This document shows positions 1-5,234 of a DNA stretch of 18,266 nt, one piece after another. The stretch lies in NCBI GenBank assembly GCA_947575475.1, contig CANPNN010000009.1, forward strand, positions 1 through 18,266. The letters run 5' to 3'. This DNA comes from an uncultured Pseudoflavonifractor sp. Lineage in GTDB: Bacteria; Bacillota_A; Clostridia; Oscillospirales; Oscillospiraceae. The position numbers were made by a program, and so were the translations under genes. Numbering within the stretch: the first letter of the stretch is position 1; each line of letters starts with the position of its first letter. The notes beneath the pieces were generated by a model, which saw only the letters and a program-made list of their open reading frames with translations, had not been told where the DNA came from and did no database searches.

Positions 1-84
1 GGTCCAAGGAGAGAGGTCCAAGGAGAGAGGTCCAAGGAGAGAGGTCCAAGGAGAGGGATTCAAGGAGAGGGATCCAAGGAGAGG
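1..84. repeat. 14-bp tandem repeat array, about six copies
   Basis: Six head-to-tail units of GGTCCAAGGAGAGA fill the left edge. Copies 1-3 are identical (1-14, 15-28, 29-42), copy 4 ends in GG, and copies 5 and 6 (57-84) begin GATT and GATC. The array starts at base 1, so it probably continues outside the window. The period is not a multiple of three and no ORF runs through it, so it is non-coding. Each unit contains an SD-like AAGGAG, but no start codon follows. Divergence increases towards the right end, as in minisatellites that expand from one side. Confidence 0.9.
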
Positions 85-100
85 GGGCCAACAGGCCCCC
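83..100. other. Short GC-rich hairpin at the edge of the repeat array
   Basis: GGGGGCC (83-89) pairs perfectly with GGCCCCC (94-100) across an AACA loop. There is no T-run on either strand, so it is not a convincing intrinsic terminator. It may stabilise the 3' end of a transcript or simply bound the repeat array. Bases 1-203 hold no gene; they contain only the array, this hairpin and the terminator of the gene to the right. Confidence 0.5.
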
Positions 101-118
101 GGTTAGCACCAGTGATGA

Positions 119-173
119 TAAAAAGTAGTGCAAAACAGGCAAGCCAGACCCCATCGGTCCACCTTGCCTGTTT
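119..173 (-). terminator. Intrinsic terminator of the NlpC/P60 gene
   Basis: On the minus strand, AAACAGGCAAG (173-163) pairs with CTTGCCTGTTT (143-133), an 11-bp perfect stem. An inner GACC/GGTC pairing lies in the loop. It is followed by a TTTT run and, a few bases on, TTTTT. It lies about 30 bp beyond the stop codon of the hydrolase gene and in the right orientation to end its transcript. Confidence 0.8.
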
Positions 174-203
174 CACTAACAACTCATATTATGTAAACTG
201 CGA

Positions 204-1109
204 TCAGATGATCCTTCTGGCATAGACGTACTTGGCGTCATAGTTTTTGGCATACAAACTGCTGATCTCCACGGTGTAGCTGTTGGAGGAGGCGTGGATA
301 AAGTCGCCGTTTCCAATATAGATGCCCACATGGGAGACAGGGGTGGACACCTTGCCGTTGTAGAAGAACACCAGGTCCCCGGCCTGAAGCTCACTGCGGG
401 AGACGGACACGCCGTTTTTCAGCTGGGCGGAGGCGGTGCGGTTGATATTGTAGCCAAAGTGGGCGTAGACATACTTGGTAAAGCCCGAGCAGTCAAAGCT
501 GTTGGGGCCGTTGCCGCCCCAGACGTAGGGCCGGCCCAGGAACTGCTTGGCGTAGGCCACGATCTGGGCGCCCAGGGCGGAGTCGGCGACCGCCGCATCT
601 CCCCGGTTGCCGCTCTGATCCAGACAGGGGGTCATGTAATCGCTGGAGGCGTATGCGATAACGCCGTTATAGCTGACCTTGAACCAGCCGTTCTCCATGC
701 CCAGGAGCTGGACCACCGTGCCGTCGTTGAGGACGGCCACCCGGTCAAAGTCGGTGCCCGCCCCGGCCCGGAGGTTCAGGGTGGAGCCGTCGGCGTCCAC
801 CTTGCCGTAGCCCAGGTCCGCCTCGTAGGAGGGGTAGAGGTCCACATATTCAGAGGACATATAGCCTTCGATGGACTTGTAATCCACCTTGTACCAGCCG
901 GTTCCCGCATCCTCTTTCACGATGGCAAGCTCCCCCTGACCGGCGGTGGCCAGAATGGAGGCGTTGGTGCCGGCCTCGGCGCGGAGGCGGAGGCCGCTGG
1001 CGTTTACCTGCCCGACGCCCAGGTCGGCGGCGGAGGCGGAAACGGCGCAGAGCAGGAACAGGGCGGCGGAGACAAGAGAGATGCGGAGTGCTTGACAAAA
1101 ACGCTGCAT
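204..1109 (-). CDS. Secreted SH3-SH3-NlpC/P60 peptidoglycan endopeptidase
   Basis: A 301-residue exported cell-wall hydrolase. Residues 1-28 form a signal peptide (basic start, hydrophobic core, SASAA cleavage region). Two bacterial SH3 domains follow at about 30-92 and 97-160, each with an LRxxAGT-type core. The NlpC/P60 domain spans about 175-301, with candidate catalytic Cys207 in NSFDCSGF, His260 in PVSHVGIY and His272 in DFIHAS. NlpC/P60 enzymes of this architecture cut stem peptides of peptidoglycan (gamma-D-Glu to diamino acid bonds), and the SH3 domains bind the wall. The start is supported by AGAAAGGA about 9 nt upstream. It is a single-gene transcription unit with its own promoter and terminator, and phased TGTAAC repeats at the promoter suggest WalR-type control. 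It looks intact and is probably a host gene, not part of the phage cluster. Confidence 0.95.
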   Translation of the reverse strand: MQRFCQALRISLVSAALFLLCAVSASAADLGVGQVNASGLRLRAEAGTNASILATAGQGELAIVKEDAGTGWYKVDYKSIEGYMSSEYVDLYPSYEADLGYGKVDADGSTLNLRAGAGTDFDRVAVLNDGTVVQLLGMENGWFKVSYNGVIAYASSDYMTPCLDQSGNRGDAAVADSALGAQIVAYAKQFLGRPYVWGGNGPNSFDCSGFTKYVYAHFGYNINRTASAQLKNGVSVSRSELQAGDLVFFYNGKVSTPVSHVGIYIGNGDFIHASSNSYTVEISSLYAKNYDAKYVYARRII

Positions 1110-1140
1110 GGCGGTGTGTCCTTTCTTTGGTAAGGGAATT

Positions 1141-1188
1141 TGTAACTGATTTGTAACTTATTGTAACACCTTGCAACTATTTTGTCAA
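1141..1188. promoter_or_regulatory. Phased TGTAAC repeats, WalR-like (or PhoP-like) operator
   Basis: On the plus strand TGTAAC occurs at 1141, 1152 and 1162, with TGCAAC at 1172 and TGTCAA at 1183. The starts are spaced 11, 10, 10 and 11 bp, so all five face the same side of the helix. The first pair matches the published WalR consensus (TGTWAH-N5-TGTWAH) exactly. WalRK controls NlpC/P60 and other autolysin genes in Bacillus and relatives, which fits the gene downstream. The repeats overlap the -35 and -10 and run into the leader, which suggests repression or a graded response. On the minus strand they read TTACAA-type repeats, so PhoP is an alternative. Confidence 0.6.
1160..1188 (-). promoter_or_regulatory. 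Sigma-A promoter of the NlpC/P60 gene
   Basis: Reading the minus strand, a perfect -35 TTGACA (1188-1183) is separated by 17 nt from TACAAT (1165-1160). Transcription would start near 1153 and give a leader of about 45 nt before the RBS and ATG at 1109. The promoter lies between the terminator of the upstream reductase gene and this gene, so the hydrolase is transcribed independently. Confidence 0.85.
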
Positions 1189-1240
1189 CGGCTGGGGAGT
1201 GGAAAATAGAGGAAATTTGCAAGATATAGTGGTTGGGGTG

Positions 1241-1271
1241 AAAAAACGCCCCCTCCCATGGGGAGGGGGCG
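1241..1271 (-). terminator. Strong intrinsic terminator of the PHP/reductase operon
   Basis: CGCCCCCTCCC (1247-1257) pairs perfectly with GGGAGGGGGCG (1261-1271) around a 3-nt loop. On the minus strand the stem is followed immediately by six T residues (plus-strand A at 1241-1246). It begins four bases past the reductase stop codon. This is a textbook rho-independent terminator and separates this operon from the hydrolase gene. Confidence 0.95.
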
Positions 1272-1275
1272 CTGT

Positions 1276-2397
1276 TTACTCCAGGGCCTGGGCGCATTCT
1301 TTCAGGTGCCGGATGATGGGCAGACGCTGGGGGCAGGCCCTCTCGCACTGGCCGCAGGCGATGCAGTCGGAGGCTTTTCCCTTGTCCCTGGTGTCGTCGG
1401 CATACGCCCTTTTGGCCCTGTCGGTCTTGCCCCAGATGAGCTCCAGGTTCCGGGCCTCAAAGATATCGGGGATGGGGATCTGCTTGGGACAGCCCGAAAC
1501 GCAGTAGCGGCAGGCGGTGCAGGGGATGGAGTCGATGCCCCGGAGGGCCTCCTGGGCCTTTTGGACCACCTCCGCCTCGGCGGGGGAGAGGGGCTGAAAG
1601 TCCTTCATATAGGAGAGGTTATCCTCCATCTGTTCCAGGGTGGACATGCCCGAGAGCACTGTCAGCACCCCCTCCTGGGAGGCGGCAAACCGGACGGCCC
1701 AGGAGGCGTAGGAGCAGTCTTTGCCCGCATCGTCAAAGACCTTCTGCACCGGGGCGGGGGGCAGGGCCAGGACGCCCCCTTTTACCGGCTCCATGATGAC
1801 CACGGGTTTGCCATGTTTCCGGGCTACCTCGTAGTTGGCACGGGCGGTGACTTGGGGGTCCTCCCAGTCGGCGTAGTTGATCTGGAGCTGGACGAACTCG
1901 GCGTCGGGGTGGTCGGTGAGGAGCCGGTCCAGGGTCTGGGGGCTGTCGTGAAAGGAGAAGCCCCAGTGCTTCACAAGGCCCTTTTCCTTCTGCTCCCGGA
2001 CAAAGTCCCAGATGCCCCAGGCGTCATAGGTCCCCGCGTTCTGGGCCTGGAGGGCGTGGAGAAGGTAGTAGTCGAAATACCCCGCCCCTGTCCGCTCCAG
2101 GCTGGCCTGGAACTGGGCCTTGGCCTGGGCTTCGCTCTTGGCCACACGGGTATTGAGCTTGGTGGCCAGGGTGAAGCTCTCCCGGGGATAGCGGGAGACC
2201 AGGGCGGCCCAGGCCGCACGCTCGGAATCCCCGTTGTCGTAGACGTAGGCGGTGTCAAAATAGGTCATGCCTGCGGAAAGGAAGGCGTCCACCATCCGGC
2301 AGACCTGGGGCAGGTCGTACCTGCCGTCCGGCCCTTTGGGCAGGCGCATGAGGCCGAAGCCCAGCTTTGGGGTGGCCATGGCTGTGTCAAAATTCAT
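1276..2397 (-). CDS. Aldo/keto reductase with C-terminal 2x[4Fe-4S] ferredoxin domain
   Basis: A 373-residue protein starting MNFDTAM. An open frame continues upstream to 2592 but overlaps the PHP gene. The ATG at 2397 has AGGAGG about 10 nt upstream and sits where the AKR fold begins. Residues 1-280 carry the aldo/keto reductase barrel, with Asp48 and Tyr53 in FDTAYVYDN, Lys80 in LATKLNTR and His114 in YLLHA forming the expected catalytic tetrad. Residues 287-373 hold two CxxCxxCxxxCP motifs (about C293-C303 and C345-C355), each expected to bind a 4Fe-4S cluster. This fused family is common in anaerobic Firmicutes and is annotated as an oxidoreductase; its substrate is unknown. The gene follows the PHP gene by 26 bp and ends in a strong terminator, so the two form an operon. 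Confidence 0.95.
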   Translation of the reverse strand: MNFDTAMATPKLGFGLMRLPKGPDGRYDLPQVCRMVDAFLSAGMTYFDTAYVYDNGDSERAAWAALVSRYPRESFTLATKLNTRVAKSEAQAKAQFQASLERTGAGYFDYYLLHALQAQNAGTYDAWGIWDFVREQKEKGLVKHWGFSFHDSPQTLDRLLTDHPDAEFVQLQINYADWEDPQVTARANYEVARKHGKPVVIMEPVKGGVLALPPAPVQKVFDDAGKDCSYASWAVRFAASQEGVLTVLSGMSTLEQMEDNLSYMKDFQPLSPAEAEVVQKAQEALRGIDSIPCTACRYCVSGCPKQIPIPDIFEARNLELIWGKTDRAKRAYADDTRDKGKASDCIACGQCERACPQRLPIIRHLKECAQALE

Positions 2398-2423
2398 ATT
2401 ATGTAAACCTCCTGTCGATTTTT

Positions 2424-3140
2424 TTAGGGCCGGCCGATAAACTGCTTGAACCGCTCCGTCTTTACGCTCAGGATCAGCTCCTGGGGGAAGTCCAGCTGCT
2501 CCAGCAACTGCCGGGCCTGGGACAGCTCTCCCACCTCCAGGGGATCGTGGGCGTCGGAGTCCACCAGGATGGGGACCTGGTGGGCGACGCACAGGGCCAG
2601 CATGGTCCTGTAGTTATCCACGCAGTTCAGACGCTTGTCGGGCTTCCAGAAGGAGCTGTTGTTTACCTCCAGGGCCACATGGTATTCTTTGGCGGCGGGG
2701 ACCAGCCGCTCATAGTCCAGGGGGGTGTGGTCGTCGTCGGGGTGGGAGACCAGAAACACCCGGGGGTGCTTCATACAGGAAATGAGGTCATCGGTGTTGA
2801 TCTCCCGGCCTTGGTTGACATAACAATTCCGGTGGATACCCACCACGCCGTAGTCGATCATGTCCATGTACCGCTCGGGAAGGGAGAGCTTGCCGCCCTC
2901 CAACACGTTGATCTCGCAGCCGTAGAACAGCTCCACCCCGTAAAGAACGCGGGGGGCGTGTTCCAGGGCGGCGAAATAGATGGGGTCGCAGGTCCCGGCG
3001 ATGCCGGGGCCGTGCTCGGCAAAGCCCAACAGCTTCAGGCCCCTGTCTGCCGCGGCCTGGGCCATCTCCCGGATGGTGCCGTAGGCGTGGCCGCTGACCA
3101 GGGTGTGGGTGTGGACGTCCAGTTCAAATGGGGGAAGCAT
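2424..3140 (-). CDS. PHP-domain metal-dependent phosphatase/hydrolase (YcdX-like)
   Basis: A 238-residue PHP-superfamily hydrolase. Metal-binding motifs occur in the canonical order: HTHT near residues 10-13, AEHG near 41, CEIN near 75, IHRN near 102, SHPDDD near 132 and SDAHD near 194. Such proteins bind a trinuclear metal site and cleave phosphoesters; the length and motifs resemble the YcdX group rather than full histidinol phosphatases. The ATG at 3140 has a strong AAGGAGG 8 nt upstream. It is the first gene of a two-gene minus-strand operon and has a good sigma-A promoter at 3168-3196. The physiological substrate cannot be read from the sequence. Confidence 0.93.
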   Translation of the reverse strand: MLPPFELDVHTHTLVSGHAYGTIREMAQAAADRGLKLLGFAEHGPGIAGTCDPIYFAALEHAPRVLYGVELFYGCEINVLEGGKLSLPERYMDMIDYGVVGIHRNCYVNQGREINTDDLISCMKHPRVFLVSHPDDDHTPLDYERLVPAAKEYHVALEVNNSSFWKPDKRLNCVDNYRTMLALCVAHQVPILVDSDAHDPLEVGELSQARQLLEQLDFPQELILSVKTERFKQFIGRP

Positions 3141-3167
3141 GGGGAAGACCTCCTTTATCTTTCCTTA

Positions 3168-3196
3168 TATATATCATATTTTGGAAAAATTTTCAA
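3168..3196 (-). promoter_or_regulatory. Sigma-A promoter of the PHP/reductase operon
   Basis: On the minus strand, TTGAAA (3196-3191) and TATATA (3173-3168) are separated by exactly 17 nt, in an AT-rich island that stands out in this GC-rich window. The predicted start lies near 3161, just upstream of the AAGGAGG that precedes the PHP ATG. Confidence 0.75.
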
Positions 3197-3203
3197 CGAA
3201 ATA

Positions 3204-3219
3204 TGTATGGAAACATACA
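3204..3219. promoter_or_regulatory. Perfect dyad TGTATG-GAAA-CATACA, candidate operator
   Basis: A 6-bp perfect inverted repeat with a 4-nt spacer lies in the divergent intergenic region, 8 bp upstream of the -35 of the minus-strand PHP promoter and about 45 bp upstream of the first phage-cluster start. A second exact 12-bp palindrome, AACTCCGGAGTT, follows at 3235-3246. No convincing sigma-A promoter was found on the plus strand here. The dyad could be an activator site for the host operon or an operator for the cluster; no regulator is encoded in the window. Confidence 0.4.
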
Positions 3220-3264
3220 ACTTCAGGGCCTGGAAACTCCGGAGTTGAAAGGGGGATGGACAGG

Positions 3265-3558
3265 ATGCTGACCATCATTGAGTTGAAGGCCCGGCCTGAC
3301 GGAGGCCACGGGCTGCAGAGCCAGAGCCACCGGCGGGAGTGCTGGCTGGAGGGCTGGGTGGAGGTGCCGGAGGAGCTTGCCGGGGCGGTGTGGGAGTGTG
3401 GGGGCTACTGTCAGCTGACGCTGGACAAGGCGGGGAGGCTGACCGGCGTTACGCCCACCCGGAGGCCGGAGCCGGAGGAGCCGGAGCCCACGGAGGAGGA
3501 GAGGCTCCGGGCGGATGTGGATTACATTGCGGCGCTGACGGGAGTGGAACTGAAATGA
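3265..3558 (+). CDS. Small acidic protein of the phage fibre/lysis junction
   Basis: A 97-residue hypothetical protein. The first half contains a compact Trp- and Cys-bearing segment (CWLEGWVEV, WECGGYCQLTL). The C-terminal third is Pro/Glu-rich (RPEPEEPEPTEEERL) and ends in a short predicted helix. From memory, similar small proteins lie between the tail fibre genes and XkdX in Clostridia prophages, which agrees with XkdX coming next. The ATG at 3265 is preferred because AAAGGGGG ends 9 nt before it; an in-frame ATG at 3256 would touch that ribosome site. This is the first gene of the phage cluster, and no fibre gene precedes it. Function is unknown. Confidence 0.6.
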   Translation: MLTIIELKARPDGGHGLQSQSHRRECWLEGWVEVPEELAGAVWECGGYCQLTLDKAGRLTGVTPTRRPEPEEPEPTEEERLRADVDYIAALTGVELK

Positions 3559-3607
3559 GAGCGGCGGGGCGGATCCATGGGGCGCCCCTGGGGAAAGGAG
3601 GAGAAGG

Positions 3608-3748
3608 ATGACCATATTGGAGTTGGCGAAGAAATATTACCCCCGGCTGTGGGGGAAGGAGCGGCTGGCGGCCTTGGTGAGGGCGGAGCGGCTTACCGCC
3701 AAAGAGTACAAGGCCCTCACCGGGGAGGTCTGGCATGATGCGGAATGA
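3608..3748 (+). CDS. xkdX: XkdX-family small phage protein
   Basis: A 46-residue ORF starting MTILELAKKYY. It has the XkdX pattern: an aromatic-rich N-terminal helix (KYYPRLWG), a central LAALVRAERLT, and the end motif YKALTGEVW, comparable to the ITxxqYxxITG seen in PBSX XkdX. The family lies at the junction of fibre and lysis genes in PBSX-like phages, and its biochemical role is unknown. A clear AAAGGAGG is 6 nt upstream of the ATG. The stop overlaps the endolysin start by 14 bp. It is tail-module debris or a retained gene: nothing to its left in this window encodes fibres. Confidence 0.8.
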   Translation: MTILELAKKYYPRLWGKERLAALVRAERLTAKEYKALTGEVWHDAE

Positions 3749-4454
3749 CCCGGTGGAGACCCTTCTGACCCTGGCGCGAAGCCAGCTGGGGGTCCGGGAG
3801 GAGCCACAGGGCAGCGGAAAGGTGAGGTATAACACGGAATACTACGGCCGGGAGGTCCGGGGAAGCTGGTATGCCTGGTGCTGTGTGTTCCAGTGGTGGC
3901 TGTTCCGGCAGGCGGGACTGGGGGAGCTTTTTTATGGGGGAGGCAAGACGGCTTCCTGCACCCAACTGTACCGGTTTTACAGGGGAAAGGGCAGGACGGT
4001 GGACAAAAACCGGCTCCGGCCCGGAGACCTGGTGTTCTTCGTCTTTGACGGGGGGAAGAGCGGGTGCATGAATCACGTGGGGATCTGCGAGAGCGTTGAG
4101 GAGGGCTATGTCACCACCATCGACGGCAACACCGGGGACGATGAGGCCAACGGCGGCGTGGTGGCCCGGAAGAGACGAAGTTTACGGTATGTGGGAGGCG
4201 CGGCGAGGCCTGCCTATGAGGAGGCCGGTCCCTGTGGAGGACAGGATGGAGAGAGGGAGGACGATATGAGGATATTTCAGTATGTGGACCAGGTGCCGCT
4301 ATGGGCCAGGGAGGCGGCCCGGAAGGCCGTGGTGAACGGCTATATCCGGATGGACGCCGCCGGGGCCATGACCCTGTATGAAATGAATCTCCAGCCCCTG
4401 GTGTGGCTGGACCGGGCGGGGCTGCTGGATGCACCCGCCGGGGAGGTGGGCTGA
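3735..4454 (+). CDS. Phage endolysin, CHAP-like amidase/peptidase with C-terminal wall-binding segment
   Basis: A 239-residue lysin. Residues 1-155 form a CHAP-like papain-fold domain, with candidate nucleophile Cys49 in WYAWCCVFQWW, His114 in NHVGI and Asn132 in DGNTG, plus the conserved RPGDLVFF strand. After a polar linker (about 160-177), residues 178-239 form a short helical segment (VPLWAREAARKAV...), similar to the C-terminal repeats of clostridial lysins and likely wall-binding or oligomerising. There is no signal peptide, so release needs the holin encoded next. GGGGAGG lies 6 nt before the ATG. The stop codon overlaps the holin start (TGATG). An in-frame ATG with its own RBS at 4266 could yield the C-terminal part alone. 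Confidence 0.88.
   Translation: MMRNDPVETLLTLARSQLGVREEPQGSGKVRYNTEYYGREVRGSWYAWCCVFQWWLFRQAGLGELFYGGGKTASCTQLYRFYRGKGRTVDKNRLRPGDLVFFVFDGGKSGCMNHVGICESVEEGYVTTIDGNTGDDEANGGVVARKRRSLRYVGGAARPAYEEAGPCGGQDGEREDDMRIFQYVDQVPLWAREAARKAVVNGYIRMDAAGAMTLYEMNLQPLVWLDRAGLLDAPAGEVG
4255..4268 (+). promoter_or_regulatory. Candidate internal ribosome binding site and start within the endolysin gene
   Basis: GGGAGG (4255-4260), a 5-nt spacer and an in-frame ATG (4266-4268, Met178) lie exactly at the boundary between linker and C-terminal domain. Initiation here would give a 62-residue wall-binding fragment. The clostridial lysins CD27L and CTP1L are known to use such internal starts to make a C-terminal partner. 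The site is visible; its use is inference. Confidence 0.5.
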
Positions 4455-4903
4455 TGGGGGAGAGTGTGAGGCGGTTCAAGCTGGTGGTCTCCGCCGCTGC
4501 CGCCGCCCTTACCGCCTTGTGGGGCTGGTTTGGATGGCTCATCGTGGCCTGGGGGGTGTGTATGGCGCTGGATGTGTTCACCGGGATGGCGGCGGGCTGT
4601 GCCAGGGGGGAGTGGAGCTCCCGGATCGCCCGGGAGGGACTTTGGCACAAGACGGGGTGCATTGCCGCCGTGACGGCGGCGGGGGTGCTGGATCTGGCCA
4701 TGGGGCTGCTGGTCCGGCAGCTGCCCCGGGAGGCGCTGCCGTTTGACTATACGGTGTTTCTGTGTCCCCTGACCGTGGTGTGGTATCTGCTTACCGAGGT
4801 GGGCAGCATCCTGGAGAACGTGGGGGAGATGGGAGCCCCCATCCCCGGGTGGCTGCGGCGGGCGGTGGCGGCGCTGCGGGACAAGGTGGAGGAGGGCAGG
4901 TGA
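4454..4903 (+). CDS. Phage holin (toxin secretion/phage lysis holin family)
   Basis: A 149-residue membrane protein. Hydrophobic stretches near residues 10-45 (probably two segments split by GWFGW), about 69-88 and about 95-118 give roughly three to four membrane spans. The motif ALDVFTGM and a C-terminal basic/acidic helix (RRAVAALRDKVEEGR) are typical of the phi-105/Cph1-type phage holin family. Holins permeabilise the membrane so the endolysin can reach the wall. The ATG overlaps the lysin stop (TGATG), with GGGGAGG upstream, so translation is coupled. A longer frame from 4403 is rejected because it would overlap the lysin and adds no membrane segment. Confidence 0.88.
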   Translation: MGESVRRFKLVVSAAAAALTALWGWFGWLIVAWGVCMALDVFTGMAAGCARGEWSSRIAREGLWHKTGCIAAVTAAGVLDLAMGLLVRQLPREALPFDYTVFLCPLTVVWYLLTEVGSILENVGEMGAPIPGWLRRAVAALRDKVEEGR

Positions 4904-4910
4904 GAGGAAA

Positions 4911-4940
4911 GAGATGGAGATGGAGATAGAGATGGAGATG
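4911..4940 (+). repeat. Hexanucleotide tandem repeat GAGATG x5 at a gene start
   Basis: Five consecutive 6-bp units (the third is GAGATA) cover the start region of the putative small terminase and encode alternating Glu-Met/Ile. Slippage in 6-bp steps would keep frame and only change the number of N-terminal residues and of alternative start codons. Confidence 0.85.
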
Positions 4941-5234
4941 AGGAGCCGGAAGGCGGTGCTGCGGGAGATCCAAAAGCTGGCCCGGAGCAGGGCCAACGAC
5001 GCGGTGAAGCTGGCCTTTATGAGCGGGGAGGAGCTGGGGGGACTGGACAAGCTGGACCTTTCGGCGGTGACCGACTTTAAGCGCAACAGCAACGGCACGG
5101 TGGAGCTGCGGTTCGTGGACAGGCTGGCGGCGCTGCAGTGGCTATTGGAGAGAGTGGAGGAGGACCCCCGGGCGGAGAGCCTGCGCCGGGCCATTGAGGG
5201 GGGCGCGGAGCGGCTGCGGGAGAAAGGGGACTGA
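4914..5234 (+). CDS. Putative terminase small subunit, short form
   Basis: A 106-residue protein directly upstream of the large terminase, with 0 bp between stop and start. The segment from about residue 46 to 80 (LDLSAVTDFKRNSNGTVELRFVDRLAALQWLL) resembles the conserved C-terminal half of terminase small subunits, where a strand-turn-strand is followed by a DKLKALELL-type helix. The usual N-terminal DNA-binding helix-turn-helix is not recognisable; only a basic helix (MRSRKAVLREIQKLARSRAND) precedes it. The call rests on position plus this resemblance. The start is uncertain: ATGs at 4914, 4920, 4932 and 4938 are all in frame because the 5' end is a GAGATG hexanucleotide repeat. Confidence 0.6.
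   Translation: MEMEIEMEMRSRKAVLREIQKLARSRANDAVKLAFMSGEELGGLDKLDLSAVTDFKRNSNGTVELRFVDRLAALQWLLERVEEDPRAESLRRAIEGGAERLREKGD

Noticed and set aside
1..84. CRISPR array
   Set aside because: Units are contiguous 14-bp tandem repeats without spacers.
3141..3264. LexA/SOS box for DNA-damage induction of the cluster
   Set aside because: No GAAC-N4-GTTC-type site was found in the region upstream of the cluster.
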